Below, piece by piece: positions 13,251-22,520 of a stretch of 38,894 nt of DNA. Origin of the DNA: Candidatus Uhrbacteria bacterium CG22_combo_CG10-13_8_21_14_all_47_17 (lineage in GTDB: Bacteria > Patescibacteriota > Patescibacteriia > 2-12-FULL-60-25). A model generated the notes under the pieces. It searched no databases. It was not told the origin of the DNA and saw only the letters and a list, made by a program, of their open reading frames with translations. The stretch spans positions 16,390-55,283 of the forward strand of contig PCSZ01000050.1 in assembly GCA_002786495.1 (NCBI GenBank). Direction: 5' to 3'. Position numbers and translations under genes: made by a program. How positions within the stretch are numbered: position 1 is the stretch's first letter; every line of letters begins with the position of its first letter.

Positions 13251-15167
13251 TTATATGGTGGCTATTCCGCCTGCACGCGCCTCGCCTTCCGCTTCGAATT
13301 CTTTTTTCTTTTCTTCGATCTTAAGAAGTTGTTGCGGATTTGTTGTAACGATTTGATCTTCCGTATAAGACGCAACGACTTGAATGGCAGCATGTTTTGC
13401 GCCTGCGAAGAAAATACCTTCTCCAACGGCGGATTCCAGTAAAAGATACTTTTCGGATTGCGTAAGAAGAAATGTACGCGCAATAAGATCGATGGAAGCC
13501 GGTGATTGTTTCAAAAGCATCTGAATGGAGCTGTTTGTTACAATCGCCTGCCCATACGGAGAGGTTAAGAAGTCATTCACATCCTGTGTAATGGTTGTGA
13601 TACCGAGATAGTATTTACGACAACGTTTTACGAGAGCAAAAATGAACTTCGCCGAATCTTCCGATTGCATCAACCACCAAGCTTCATCAATAACGAGAAT
13701 ACGTTTTTTGCGTTCGCTACGCACAACATTCCAAATGTAGTTAATGATGGTGTAAATCGCCATCGGGCGAAGCTCGTCTTCAAGATCGCGAACGGAAAAG
13801 GTAACGAGCTGATTATTCATCTGCACCGTTGTCTGCGAGTTAAACAAACCCGAAAATGTTCCTTCCGTAAATTTCTTTAACTTCACAATTAATTCCGCCG
13901 TTCCTTCCATGCCTTCAAGAATGTCTTGAAAATCCTTCAGCGTAGGCACTTCGACGTTCAAAAGATCAGAACCTGGGACGATATCCTTTTTTGCGTAGGT
14001 TTCCAGCAAAGCTCGGTCAAGAATAGAATCTTCCGTAGTTGTAATCTTGCCCAGCATGAGCCTCAAAAGCCCCTTCAGAGTGATAACAGCGCTTCGAATG
14101 ATATCTTCTACGCTAAACGTTTCTCCAACAGGTCTTGGCAAGTCGAATGGATTGATTTTGGAGCGGCTCGAAAGCGAAATGTTAATGTATGTTCCTCCAA
14201 CGGCATCGGAAAGATGTTTGTATTCCATTTCCGGATCAATGACGATGACATCGGTGCCAAGCATCATGGAACGAATAATTTCGAGTTTCACCGTATAGCT
14301 TTTTCCGGCACCGGAGGTAGCAAAGATAACCGCATTCGCATTTTGAAGGCTAAAACGATCAAAGATAATCAAGGAGTTATTATGACGATTCACGCCATAC
14401 AAAATACCGTTGTCGCTTGTAAGTTCCGCCGAAGTGAATGGAAAAGAAGAAGCAATTGGCGACGTGCTCATGTTAAACGTAATCTGAAGCTCGTCATTTC
14501 CAACCGGCAAGGTCGAATTAAAACCCTGCTCTGCTTGAAAATACGCGCGGCGCGTGTAAATCAACTGCGAAGCAAATGTTCCTTCCACTTGTGACGTTAC
14601 GCGTTCCAACTCTTCTTTATCCGTGGAATAGAATGTGCAATAAAAAGCGAATTGAAAGAAATGCTCAACGCCTTGCGTGAGATCATCACGAAGCTGTTCA
14701 ACATCGCGTAAAGCGGTTTCTGAAATAGGATCGCGCGGCTTTCCGGATTCCGCATCTGAAGAAATCTGTGCTTCAAGATAACCGACTTTCTTTTTAAGCT
14801 GCTTCAAAACGATTTCCGCTTTCACCGGATAAAAGAACATGGCGATATCAAGCTGTGCGGAAAGATTGATAATCGGCGAAGCCCAGCCAACGGAAACATA
14901 GCGCGGATACGTGACGACAAATAATGATCGGCAAAAGACATTACCAAGGCGCACAAAAGACGGCTCAACAAGCATGGCAGAAGGAGCAATCAAATCTTTA
15001 ATCGAAGCAACACCGCGGCGATAAATACGTTCTTCTTCAAGCGCAATATGCTCTTCCTCCTGGACGCGTTTTTGCTCGGCCTTGGATGGGCCTCTTTTTA
15101 GCTTTACGCCCCCTTTTGTGAGTGCGGAGACCTCAAGTTTTTTCTCCGAATGTGTTTCAAATGCCAT
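13251..15167 (-). CDS. virB4: VirB4-family conjugative transfer ATPase
   Basis: 638 residues. VirB4/TrbE/CagE ATPases energise T4SS assembly and substrate transfer at the inner face of the membrane. The N-terminal third (to about 260) is the family's variable domain; the ATPase domain has Walker A TSGAGKSYT, a following IDPEMEYKHL, Walker B RILVIDEAWWLM and the later ITTITQDVNDFL motif seen across VirB4 proteins. The frame extends to a TTG at 15182, but ATG 15167, 4 nt past the preceding stop, is the better start. With the TraC-like gene before it, it forms a split TraC/VirB4 pair. Membrane association is through partners; no TM segment seen. Confidence 0.93.
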   Translation of the reverse strand: MAFETHSEKKLEVSALTKGGVKLKRGPSKAEQKRVQEEEHIALEEERIYRRGVASIKDLIAPSAMLVEPSFVRLGNVFCRSLFVVTYPRYVSVGWASPIINLSAQLDIAMFFYPVKAEIVLKQLKKKVGYLEAQISSDAESGKPRDPISETALRDVEQLRDDLTQGVEHFFQFAFYCTFYSTDKEELERVTSQVEGTFASQLIYTRRAYFQAEQGFNSTLPVGNDELQITFNMSTSPIASSFPFTSAELTSDNGILYGVNRHNNSLIIFDRFSLQNANAVIFATSGAGKSYTVKLEIIRSMMLGTDVIVIDPEMEYKHLSDAVGGTYINISLSSRSKINPFDLPRPVGETFSVEDIIRSAVITLKGLLRLMLGKITTTEDSILDRALLETYAKKDIVPGSDLLNVEVPTLKDFQDILEGMEGTAELIVKLKKFTEGTFSGLFNSQTTVQMNNQLVTFSVRDLEDELRPMAIYTIINYIWNVVRSERKKRILVIDEAWWLMQSEDSAKFIFALVKRCRKYYLGITTITQDVNDFLTSPYGQAIVTNSSIQMLLKQSPASIDLIARTFLLTQSEKYLLLESAVGEGIFFAGAKHAAIQVVASYTEDQIVTTNPQQLLKIEEKKKEFEAEGEARAGGIATI

Positions 15168-15171
15168 AAGA

Positions 15172-15861
15172 TTAGCCTTCAAGTTGAAGTTCGTTTACAT
15201 CCTGAAGCCGTTGGGTTTCATACAAATCCGGATTATAAACAGTGTAAAAAAGCTCAATAAGACTCTGCGTATCAAGCTGAATAGCGTTGAGCGACATGGA
15301 AGAAAGCCCGCCGATAATCTGATTCACGCGTAAGCTGAGATCAAACTTCTGTTTTTCAAATTTCTTCTCAGAAAGTTTTCCGGCAACCGTCGGAGAGAGA
15401 ATTTCACCCAGGCGCTGAAAAAAGCCTTTTTGTGTTGTCCCCTGATCCGTTGCGGGGTCAAGCGGTACAACCACATAAAAACGCTTCTGCATAATGTCAC
15501 CCAGTTTCACAAGCTGCTTAATGAAATCCTGATAATCGTTGATCTGTCGTTTCAAAAGATCGTTCTCAATCGTTTTTCTCTGCTCATCCAATTGCGCCAT
15601 ATAATTATCGATATTCATCCGGCGCGATTGAATAACAATTTGAATTGGAAAATCAAGGCTATTAAGAAACTGCATGTATGCCTGAACAATGGCATTCTGT
15701 TCATCAAGCGATTTCAGAGAAAAGTTGATGCTGGAAACAAGCAAGACGGAACGTAAGGTTCCATCTTTCAGAATGACAAGATTCTCACGGATTTCCGCGA
15801 TATCCAGAAATTTTTGCGCAGGAACGCCGGGTTTTTTTCCCGTAAGCTTTTTGCTTTGCAT
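15172..15861 (-). CDS. TraC-like protein, VirB4 N-terminal-domain homologue
   Basis: 229 residues. Resembles the N-terminal region of TraC/VirB4 ATPases (FLDIAEIRENLVILKDGTLR, then VLLVSSINFSLKSLDEQN, RMNIDNYMAQLDEQR), but has no Walker motifs. It appears as a separate small gene directly upstream of the VirB4 ATPase, so the two likely associate as one functional unit. Its start is 2 nt past the PrgI stop and its stop 4 nt before VirB4. Together these three genes form a tight block. A central coiled-coil stretch (QLDEQRKTIENDLLKRQI) may mediate pairing. Not a truncation: both ends look natural. Confidence 0.85.
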   Translation of the reverse strand: MQSKKLTGKKPGVPAQKFLDIAEIRENLVILKDGTLRSVLLVSSINFSLKSLDEQNAIVQAYMQFLNSLDFPIQIVIQSRRMNIDNYMAQLDEQRKTIENDLLKRQINDYQDFIKQLVKLGDIMQKRFYVVVPLDPATDQGTTQKGFFQRLGEILSPTVAGKLSEKKFEKQKFDLSLRVNQIIGGLSSMSLNAIQLDTQSLIELFYTVYNPDLYETQRLQDVNELQLEG

Positions 15862-15863
15862 AC

Positions 15864-16310
15864 TTAGAGTGAATCGTCGTCATTATCGGGATTGAAGACC
15901 CCTCCGGTGTTTACGGTAAGAGCAAGATCGCGAAGCCTGGTTGATTCCGGACGAGCTTTGCTTTTCGCCGGTGCGGCTGGTGGCGCAGGAGGCTTCGCGA
16001 TGAGAACTTTTAGCTCCGCATCTGACAATCCCTTTTGCCAAACGCGCAGCTTCGGACGCGTTGTTGTCTGTAAAAAGTTAATGAAAAAAATATGAAAGGG
16101 CTGTCCATTAACCTTTAGGAAAGCGAAGACGCCTGCAAGACCGGCTGTTGGGATGGCGAAAAGAATGAAATACGGGAGAGTCAACAGGCGGAATTCGATG
16201 AAGAGAACAAAAGTTGCTCCGAGCGTAATGAGAAACTGTCGGACTGTGATCGGTCCGAGAATCTTGTCTTCTTTATCAATGAATTGGGGAACGACAAACT
16301 TCTCCGGCAT
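15864..16310 (-). CDS. PrgI-family T4SS inner-membrane protein
   Basis: 148 residues. Begins MPEKFVVPQFIDKEDKILGP, the usual PrgI opening, then two adjacent transmembrane helices (about 23-45 and 48-68: FLITLGATFVLFIEFRLL, FILFAIPTAGLAGVFAFL), a short conserved GQPFHIFFINFLQ segment and a polar Ala/Pro-rich tail. PrgI is the small membrane component of Gram-positive-type T4SS, placed like VirB3. It has its own extended -10 (TGATATACT) 6 nt upstream, so the PrgI-TraC-VirB4 block can be expressed separately from the VirB6-like gene. Confidence 0.88.
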   Translation of the reverse strand: MPEKFVVPQFIDKEDKILGPITVRQFLITLGATFVLFIEFRLLTLPYFILFAIPTAGLAGVFAFLKVNGQPFHIFFINFLQTTTRPKLRVWQKGLSDAELKVLIAKPPAPPAAPAKSKARPESTRLRDLALTVNTGGVFNPDNDDDSL

Positions 16311-16316
16311 GTCCTC

Positions 16317-16325
16317 AGTATATCA
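16317..16325 (-). promoter_or_regulatory. Extended -10 promoter of PrgI-TraC-VirB4 block
   Basis: TGATATACT on the minus strand, TATACT at 16317-16322, 6 nt before ATG 16310. A GAGG partly fills the gap, so it could also serve as a Shine-Dalgarno on a longer transcript from upstream. Confidence 0.65.
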
Positions 16326-16394
16326 CAGATAGGAAAAAGCAGTCAGTGTATTCTGTGTATTCTTTTTTCGAAGCCAAGATAACGATCTCCCCTG

Positions 16395-17981
16395 CTAAAG
16401 TTGTAATTTACTGTTAAGCGCAACAATGGCACCCAGTTCTTCTGAGGTCGGTAAAGCAGTGGAGGGATCTTGCGCGCGTTTCTTTTCCACAAGCTCCGCA
16501 ACGGGAAGACCTTGCTTAAAACTTTCCGTTACAAGATTCAAATATTGCTGTTGCAAAGGAGAGCGACGCCAAGCCTGTATGCCCTCTGTCCAACCTTCGA
16601 AAGATTCCTTTTTTAGAAGGTCTAATTTTTGCAGAATAGTATTTGCCGCTTGATTTGGATCTTTAGACTGTCTACGGAATGCTTCGATAGTCATGGTTCC
16701 AAGTTCTTCACTTAATCCCGTGAGACGCAAAGGAGAGCGCACGTCTTGCATGCTTGTGCTTGGAGCCGATGTTACACCCCCCGCGGATTTTGCGGACGCC
16801 ATCATACTGCGAAGCTGCGCGGATAAATCATCGGAAGAACCGGTCTGCACTTTCTCGCGATACCATTCGGCATGTTCTTCGCTATCGCGTTGTTTTCGCG
16901 TAGCGATTTTCTGTTTTTGTTCATCAACTGTCTGTTGAATGCGTTGACGTTGAAAATCTTCAATCGCAACATGATGTGTTTTATACGCTTCTTCAATAAT
17001 CCCCGAAATGCGTTCCGCTTCTTCTGTAAGCAGCCCAAGGCCACCAACTTTTTCATCGCGCAGAAGCGCCTCTTTTGTCTGAGCGGAATTACGAACATCG
17101 CGCAGTCGCGTAGAAATGAGATTGTGCAGACGTTTCAGAAGATATCCGTCTCCTTTCAGTTCCCCAATGCGGGTAATGGCGGCATCGATAGCTTCTTCGA
17201 GTGCTGTATTATTACTCCGACGAACCCGCATGCCAGCAACATCGAAATCTGCTCCTCCGGATTGTTCCCCTGTTTTTTTCACAGCCGTTTCCTCCGCGCC
17301 TGCTTGCGAGGCGCTCTCTGCATCCAGTAGATATTCTTGATACCATCTCGCATAGTCTTCTTCGGACATGACCTGTGTTGAAACGAGGAAATCCGTCATG
17401 GTTTGAAGATAGCGTTCCGCTTGCGAGTTTTCGAGTCCAAGGCCGCCGCCTTCTTGTGATCGCTGTAAAATTTCAAGAACCTGCGCGTCCGTTCTCACGC
17501 CTTTTATATAAGAAACAAGAATTTCTCGAAGTTTTCGAATCGTTTCCTCTGAAAGAATGCTGATTTTTGCTTCCGAAGCGATTCGTCTCACGGCTGCACC
17601 ATAAGAAACCGGCCGCAGTGACACCCTGTGAATGCTTTGTATTAAGGAGAGAGACGTTCCGAGCTCTTGTAAGCGCACCTCAACATCCCAAGGAATGAGA
17701 TCCGCTAGTGGAAGAACAATATACAAAAGCAATTCGCGTTCAACTTCTTCCGGCTTGCGGTCCCCTGCTACTTTTTTAAGCTCCTCTTCAAATGTCTGTA
17801 TGTCCTGCTTTTGAGCAAGGAGTTCCCATACAATATCCATGACACGTTCCCAAGCATCATTATCATAAGCAAGATTTGTCTCTGCCGTGTCTTCATTAAC
17901 ACCCGAAGACGGATCAAGAAGATAGTCCTGTGCCGCAGGAGGCAACTGGTTGAAAAATTCAAGCCACTTTTCACGCGTCAT
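16395..17981 (-). CDS. T4SS-cluster helical protein with internal repeats, unknown function
   Basis: 528 residues, family not recognised. Soluble and nearly all helical, no signal or membrane segment. Two copies of a unit of about 55 residues are visible, at about 140-198 and 272-332: each has a helix with LR/LH..L..I...VR, then a GGLGL turn (EGGGLGLENSQAER and KVGGLGLLTEEAER) and another helix. A long coiled-coil-like stretch rich in Gln/Arg/Lys follows (QRQRIQQTVDEQKQKIATRK). The gene starts 3 nt after the VirB6-like stop, so the two are cotranscribed. Likely a cytoplasmic partner or substrate-handling protein of the secretion system; that is inference from position. Confidence 0.75.
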   Translation of the reverse strand: MTREKWLEFFNQLPPAAQDYLLDPSSGVNEDTAETNLAYDNDAWERVMDIVWELLAQKQDIQTFEEELKKVAGDRKPEEVERELLLYIVLPLADLIPWDVEVRLQELGTSLSLIQSIHRVSLRPVSYGAAVRRIASEAKISILSEETIRKLREILVSYIKGVRTDAQVLEILQRSQEGGGLGLENSQAERYLQTMTDFLVSTQVMSEEDYARWYQEYLLDAESASQAGAEETAVKKTGEQSGGADFDVAGMRVRRSNNTALEEAIDAAITRIGELKGDGYLLKRLHNLISTRLRDVRNSAQTKEALLRDEKVGGLGLLTEEAERISGIIEEAYKTHHVAIEDFQRQRIQQTVDEQKQKIATRKQRDSEEHAEWYREKVQTGSSDDLSAQLRSMMASAKSAGGVTSAPSTSMQDVRSPLRLTGLSEELGTMTIEAFRRQSKDPNQAANTILQKLDLLKKESFEGWTEGIQAWRRSPLQQQYLNLVTESFKQGLPVAELVEKKRAQDPSTALPTSEELGAIVALNSKLQL

Positions 17982-17984
17982 AGA

Positions 17985-20897
17985 CTATGCCTTTCTGATC
18001 ATGGTGCGTACCGCTGCTGGAAGTTCAGATTCTTTTCGTTTCTTTTCCGCTTCACTTGAAAGCGTGTCAATCATACCGATCAAGGCCTTGTCTGTCGGAG
18101 TTTGTTCTGCCGGGGCTTTGTTTACTTTAATGTGGTTCACGCGATCCATGGCAACTTCAAGCGCTTTCAGAACCTTCGGCCTTAGATCTTTTGCGAGCTT
18201 ATCGTAATTTGAAATAATTTCTGCTCCACCATTTTGTGCGAACGAAGACAGAATTTGCGTTTGGAAATGAGCGTCAACGCCTGACTGATCCAAGTTCGAA
18301 AATACGCGTGCAACAGTCGACATCTTCTTGTTGAACTGTGACGAATCGCCCTGCTTTATGGCTTCTGCTGCATCTCCGCTATCAACGCCAACAACTTGTT
18401 TCGCAAAATCATCAAGCGGAACTCGATCCAACTTTGCATTTACAAGATCCGGAAGATCGCTAAGCGAACCGCCACTGTCGACAAAGTTCTTCATCTGGAG
18501 TGCATCAACCGTTCCTCCTGAGGCGCGTTGTTCTCCAGCTGTCTTCAAACTCTCAAACGAGTTTCGCTGCGTATCATTACGGAAGCGGCTTCCGCGCCCA
18601 ATCTCTTTCTGAATAGCATTCCCCTGAGCATCTTTTCCGGTTGTGATTTTCGTAGCCTTAAGCGTAAAAGCTTGCATGCTTCCGTCTTTTGGATTTTTGC
18701 GATGCTCCACATTTTTAAAAGTATCCGCGGCTTGGCTCGGCGATGACAAGATAAGCTGTTCATGTGCCTCCATGCCATTAAGAAGTGTATTGTTACCTGC
18801 TTGTTTTACGCTGCGTTTCGCACGATCCCAAGCCGCGTCATCTTTTAGTTCCATGGCGCCGGTGGCTTTATTTTCTTCCCAACCATTGTTTTCCATGAGA
18901 CCGCTCAAAACTTCTCCGTTATTGGCGTTAAAATCATCCACGCCTTTAATGGCGTCTGGATCAAGATATGAAAGTTTCTTAATAGCCTCCTCACGCTGAG
19001 CTCCCGGAGCGGCTAACTGCGGATTTGAGGTGAGAAGCTGATCAAGACGTTCGATTTCCTGCTTGTCGCCCCGATTCTTTGCCAGATCATATTGCTTTTG
19101 CTGGAAATCGCGCTGTTGAGCAAGAGCGTCTTGATTTGCGAGAATACCGCTCGACGCCTTTGCATCTTCATCGTTAAGACCTTGTTTTTTAAGTTCCGGA
19201 ACATGATCTGATTTATGTGTTTTTGCGATTTCCTTACGCACGTCCTCCGAGGCGGCTAAACCGGTGATCATTTCAGAAGCACGCCGCTCTCCAAGCGTTC
19301 GAAGCGGACCAGTGTCAGAGTTGTAAGTCTTCGCCACTTGCTGCGCGAGTTCCGCTCCTCCGTATTTGCGGAGTTCGCTAAATTGTTCCGCTGCTGCCTT
19401 CCCCTGCGTCTCTGCTTCGCGTTTACGCAAAGTCGCTCCTCGTACAAGAGTAGGTCGAGCAAAACGTCCTGCAGCACCAGCGGCGGCGCCAATAACGCCT
19501 CCTCTTTGTTGAGCTTGAGTGATTTTCTGAAGCGCACCACGAGAAAGGGTTCCGGTAACATCAAGCCGTCGATCAACCGCCCCGGCACCGGCACGACCAG
19601 CTCGATAGGCTCCATATCCGGCAGCACCAGCTGCAAGAAAAGGAGATGTGGCGACCGCTTTTCCGGCGCTCTTTGCCAGTCCGGCGATCTTACCTCCAAA
19701 AGCTCCTAATGTACTCGAAATGGCTCCCGCTTGAGAAACGGCAGCTTCCAAACCCATAAGCAAGATAGCCGTAGCAACAATAAAGGATGCAATTTGATCA
19801 CTTGTAAAGAAAGCCGTTAGTCCTTGAGGAACGCTTGATGTACCAAAGTTCATTGCCGGCGCAAGGCCTCCGCTTGCCGCGCTTGATTGAACCGTTGCCA
19901 ATGTCAACCAAAGAAAGAAGGCTAAAATCGGTCCTCCGGCAAGCAAGGATGTAAGCCGCGTCCAATACTGATCAGCAAAAACAGCTAAGGATTTTTTAAT
20001 GCGACCCGGAAGAGCAGATGCAAAAAGAGCAAATGGGCTGAAAATCAAAGCGAGCCAAAGACCAACGATGCGGAAAGCAAGATAGGCCGTCAGAATAATC
20101 ATGAGGCCGAGAATGATGGCCATCATGAAGTTAGCTAACATATAAGATACAATGATCTGCACCAGTGACATGCTTGATGCCTGCCCGCCTTCCGCTAAAT
20201 GCGTTAATTCCGTCAGTCGGAATGCATTAATGAAGTTTCCTGCGGCTGCAGCTTGAAACGCGTTCACAAAGGTCAGCATGACGACCTGGGAAAAGTCGAT
20301 CAATAACTGAATAAGCGTTTTTGAAAAGTTAATCAAAACCGCCATTAAAAGGAGCTTCGGAAGAACGTTTTTATAATTAAAACTACTGGAATCGTATCCA
20401 ATGATAGTTGCAAATGCCGATACCAAAAGAACGACAATAAAAAACATGTTCACGAGATCACGTATAATCTTCCATCCCGTCTCAACGATGGTTGCATGCG
20501 CAAAACCATTGTAGCTCGCAAAAGCAACCAAGACCTGCGTCACAATTGTGAACACAATCGTCATGAACCACAACGTAATCTGAAGAATGGTTACAATGGA
20601 TTGAAAAATAATACACTTCGCATAGTCGCCAATGCTACTAGACGAAAAGCTAACATTGTTACAAACGATGTTAGTCGTTGGCGCTGTTGCTGCAGGTGCG
20701 GCCGCGGACGGAGTTGCGCCTGCAGGCAGAGTTGTGGGGGTGGACGGGACCGGCGCCGACTCGGGGGGAGTAAACTGAGCCAGCGTTGGAAGTGGCGCGA
20801 GAAAACTAATGCCTAAAAACAATAAAAAAATCACGGCAAAGCTTTTCTTCAGCCATGGACGATGAAGGACCGGACGTGTGTCTTTAGGTTCAGACAT
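17985..20897 (-). CDS. VirB6/TrbL-like polytopic T4SS protein with long soluble tail
   Basis: 970 residues from ATG 20897 (MSEPKDTRPVLHRPWLKKSF); the frame is open further up, but this start has the promoter and a signal-like hydrophobic segment (about 18-39). A Pro/Ala/Thr linker and two Cys (about 75, 91) follow, then about seven hydrophobic helices between 95 and 415 (ITLWFMTIVFTIVTQVLV, MFFIVVLLVSAFATII, MAIILGLMIILTAYLAF and others). Residues from about 430 on form a Gly/Ala-rich hinge, then about 500 hydrophilic, charged residues. VirB6-like proteins form the membrane channel. The tail is larger than the channel domain. First gene of the T4SS run. Confidence 0.85.
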   Translation of the reverse strand: MSEPKDTRPVLHRPWLKKSFAVIFLLFLGISFLAPLPTLAQFTPPESAPVPSTPTTLPAGATPSAAAPAATAPTTNIVCNNVSFSSSSIGDYAKCIIFQSIVTILQITLWFMTIVFTIVTQVLVAFASYNGFAHATIVETGWKIIRDLVNMFFIVVLLVSAFATIIGYDSSSFNYKNVLPKLLLMAVLINFSKTLIQLLIDFSQVVMLTFVNAFQAAAAGNFINAFRLTELTHLAEGGQASSMSLVQIIVSYMLANFMMAIILGLMIILTAYLAFRIVGLWLALIFSPFALFASALPGRIKKSLAVFADQYWTRLTSLLAGGPILAFFLWLTLATVQSSAASGGLAPAMNFGTSSVPQGLTAFFTSDQIASFIVATAILLMGLEAAVSQAGAISSTLGAFGGKIAGLAKSAGKAVATSPFLAAGAAGYGAYRAGRAGAGAVDRRLDVTGTLSRGALQKITQAQQRGGVIGAAAGAAGRFARPTLVRGATLRKREAETQGKAAAEQFSELRKYGGAELAQQVAKTYNSDTGPLRTLGERRASEMITGLAASEDVRKEIAKTHKSDHVPELKKQGLNDEDAKASSGILANQDALAQQRDFQQKQYDLAKNRGDKQEIERLDQLLTSNPQLAAPGAQREEAIKKLSYLDPDAIKGVDDFNANNGEVLSGLMENNGWEENKATGAMELKDDAAWDRAKRSVKQAGNNTLLNGMEAHEQLILSSPSQAADTFKNVEHRKNPKDGSMQAFTLKATKITTGKDAQGNAIQKEIGRGSRFRNDTQRNSFESLKTAGEQRASGGTVDALQMKNFVDSGGSLSDLPDLVNAKLDRVPLDDFAKQVVGVDSGDAAEAIKQGDSSQFNKKMSTVARVFSNLDQSGVDAHFQTQILSSFAQNGGAEIISNYDKLAKDLRPKVLKALEVAMDRVNHIKVNKAPAEQTPTDKALIGMIDTLSSEAEKKRKESELPAAVRTMIRKA

Positions 20898-20910
20898 ACT
20901 TACGAAATTC

Positions 20911-20919
20911 AGTATACCA
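20911..20919 (-). promoter_or_regulatory. Extended -10 promoter of the T4SS run
   Basis: TGGTATACT on the minus strand (TATACT at 20911-20916), 13 nt before ATG 20897, so a leader of only about 6 nt. Identical 9-mer to the one at 4217-4225. Confidence 0.7.
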
Positions 20920-20997
20920 CAAAATAAGGAAACGAACCTTTCCTTATTTTGAAAAAACATCCACAGGAAATCGGAAAATAAGCCTCCCCTTCTGCGA

Positions 20998-21026
20998 TTG
21001 CGAAGTACGAAAAAAAATGCTAGAGT
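20998..21026 (+). promoter_or_regulatory. Promoter of the LCP-der-pth-dprA run
   Basis: TTGCGA (20998-21003), 17-nt spacer ending TGC, TAGAGT (21021-21026). ATG lies 30 nt on; no Shine-Dalgarno seen. Confidence 0.55.
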
Positions 21027-21056
21027 CACAACTGATTTGAGCCGATACCCGACCCC

Positions 21057-22520
21057 ATGTTGAGCGTAAACTTTTTAAAGTCAGACCACGATACACAAGC
21101 GCGGCGGAAAACAGTAGTTCTCGCCGCTGTTTTTGCTTTATGTGTCGCCTTAATCGCCACAGCCGGCGCAGCCGCTTCCTATCGATCGGTTCAGCATGGA
21201 ACGAGTTTGATTTCAGAATTTGAACAATTACCGGTAATCGCCGACATGCGTCGCATGGTTTTTGGAGAAGACGCGGTTGCGGCAGGATTGTCTACAAGTA
21301 AGAACGATCAATACTTAAACATCCTTATTCTCGGCATTGGTGGCGCCGGTCATGACGGGTCGCTTCTCACAGATACAATCATTCTCGCGTCCGTGGACAT
21401 GAAAGAAAAGAAAGTCGGCATGCTTTCCATCCCGCGCGATCTTGCATATCCGATCGGAAATAATCAGTACGAAAAGATTAATGTAGTGCATGCTTATGAA
21501 GAACAAGATCATCCGGGAGAAGGTTCCATCCGAACCGCGGAAAAACTGTCTGCATTCCTTGATGTTCCAATCGACCATGTTATTCGCATCGACTTTCGAG
21601 GATTCGAAGCGCTTGTTGACACGATCGGAGGTATCAAAGTTAACGTCGAGAATTCTTTCACGGACAGTTCTTATCCCGCCGGTGACAATGAATGGCAGGT
21701 TGTTTCTTTTAAAAAAGGATTGCAACAAATCGATGGTGCACGCGCTCTTAAATATACGCGTTCGCGACACGGAAATAACGGCGAAGGTTCTGACTTTGCG
21801 CGCAGCCGCCGTCAGCAGCTCGTGATTGAAGCCATTCGCGATAAACTCATTTCTCTCAACACGCTCGCGGATCCGGGAAAGCTTGCAAAGCTCTACAGCA
21901 CCATTACAAATAATATCCAAAGCGACATGTCTCCGTGGGATGTTATCCGACTTGCACCGCTCGCAGAACAATTCTCTTCAAAAAATATTACGAATCATGT
22001 TTTAACAACCGGTAATAATGGACAGCTGAACTCGGCACTTATTAATGGTGCGTACATGCTTTTTCCAAAAAACAATGACTGGTCCACTATTAAGTCGCTT
22101 GCGCAAAATCCATTCCAAAGTTCCGCCGATGTAAAGGCTGAAGTCGCAGCCGCAACACAGCCGATGGCACATGTGGAGCTCAGAAACGGCACCTTTCGCA
22201 CCGGGCTCGCTTCCCTTGTAAGTGATAAGCTCGAATTCTCCGGTTTTGAAACGGTGAAGCTTGGGAATGCTGTGAGACGAGGCTATGCCGACTCTATTAT
22301 TTTTGATTTAACGAATGGCGCGAAACCGGAAGAACTTGCGAAATTAAAGGCGTTATTGAAGGCAAATGTCTCTCTTTCGGTTGCAACGCTTCAAGATGAC
22401 GGCGCTAAAATCGTCTATGGCGAAGAAATGAGCGTCGAAAAGGTCACCTCAGATATTGACTTTTTGGTGATTTTAGGAGAAACATCCTATTCATTCGCCA
22501 CAACGGCCTATGTCCATTAA
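21057..22520 (+). CDS. LytR-CpsA-Psr (LCP) family glycopolymer transferase
   Basis: 487 residues. One N-terminal transmembrane helix (about 19-41), then the extracellular LCP domain (about 80-270): NILILGIGG, DTIILASVD, SIPRDLAYPI, KINVVHAYEE, HVIRIDFRGFEALVDTIGG and RSRHGNNGEGSDFARSRRQQ, with the Arg and Asp residues that bind the polyprenyl-pyrophosphate head group. A C-terminal LytR_C-like domain follows (VELRNGTFRTGLASLVSDKL). LCP enzymes attach anionic glycopolymers to peptidoglycan or other acceptors at the outer face of the membrane. Gene overlaps der by 11 nt, so translation may be coupled. Confidence 0.93.
   Translation: MLSVNFLKSDHDTQARRKTVVLAAVFALCVALIATAGAAASYRSVQHGTSLISEFEQLPVIADMRRMVFGEDAVAAGLSTSKNDQYLNILILGIGGAGHDGSLLTDTIILASVDMKEKKVGMLSIPRDLAYPIGNNQYEKINVVHAYEEQDHPGEGSIRTAEKLSAFLDVPIDHVIRIDFRGFEALVDTIGGIKVNVENSFTDSSYPAGDNEWQVVSFKKGLQQIDGARALKYTRSRHGNNGEGSDFARSRRQQLVIEAIRDKLISLNTLADPGKLAKLYSTITNNIQSDMSPWDVIRLAPLAEQFSSKNITNHVLTTGNNGQLNSALINGAYMLFPKNNDWSTIKSLAQNPFQSSADVKAEVAAATQPMAHVELRNGTFRTGLASLVSDKLEFSGFETVKLGNAVRRGYADSIIFDLTNGAKPEELAKLKALLKANVSLSVATLQDDGAKIVYGEEMSVEKVTSDIDFLVILGETSYSFATTAYVH

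Noticed and set aside
13235-13252. TATAAT near the VirB4 stop as a promoter for the VirB8-like gene
   Set aside because: It coincides with the end of the VirB4 coding sequence and lacks a -35 or TG extension; likely chance.
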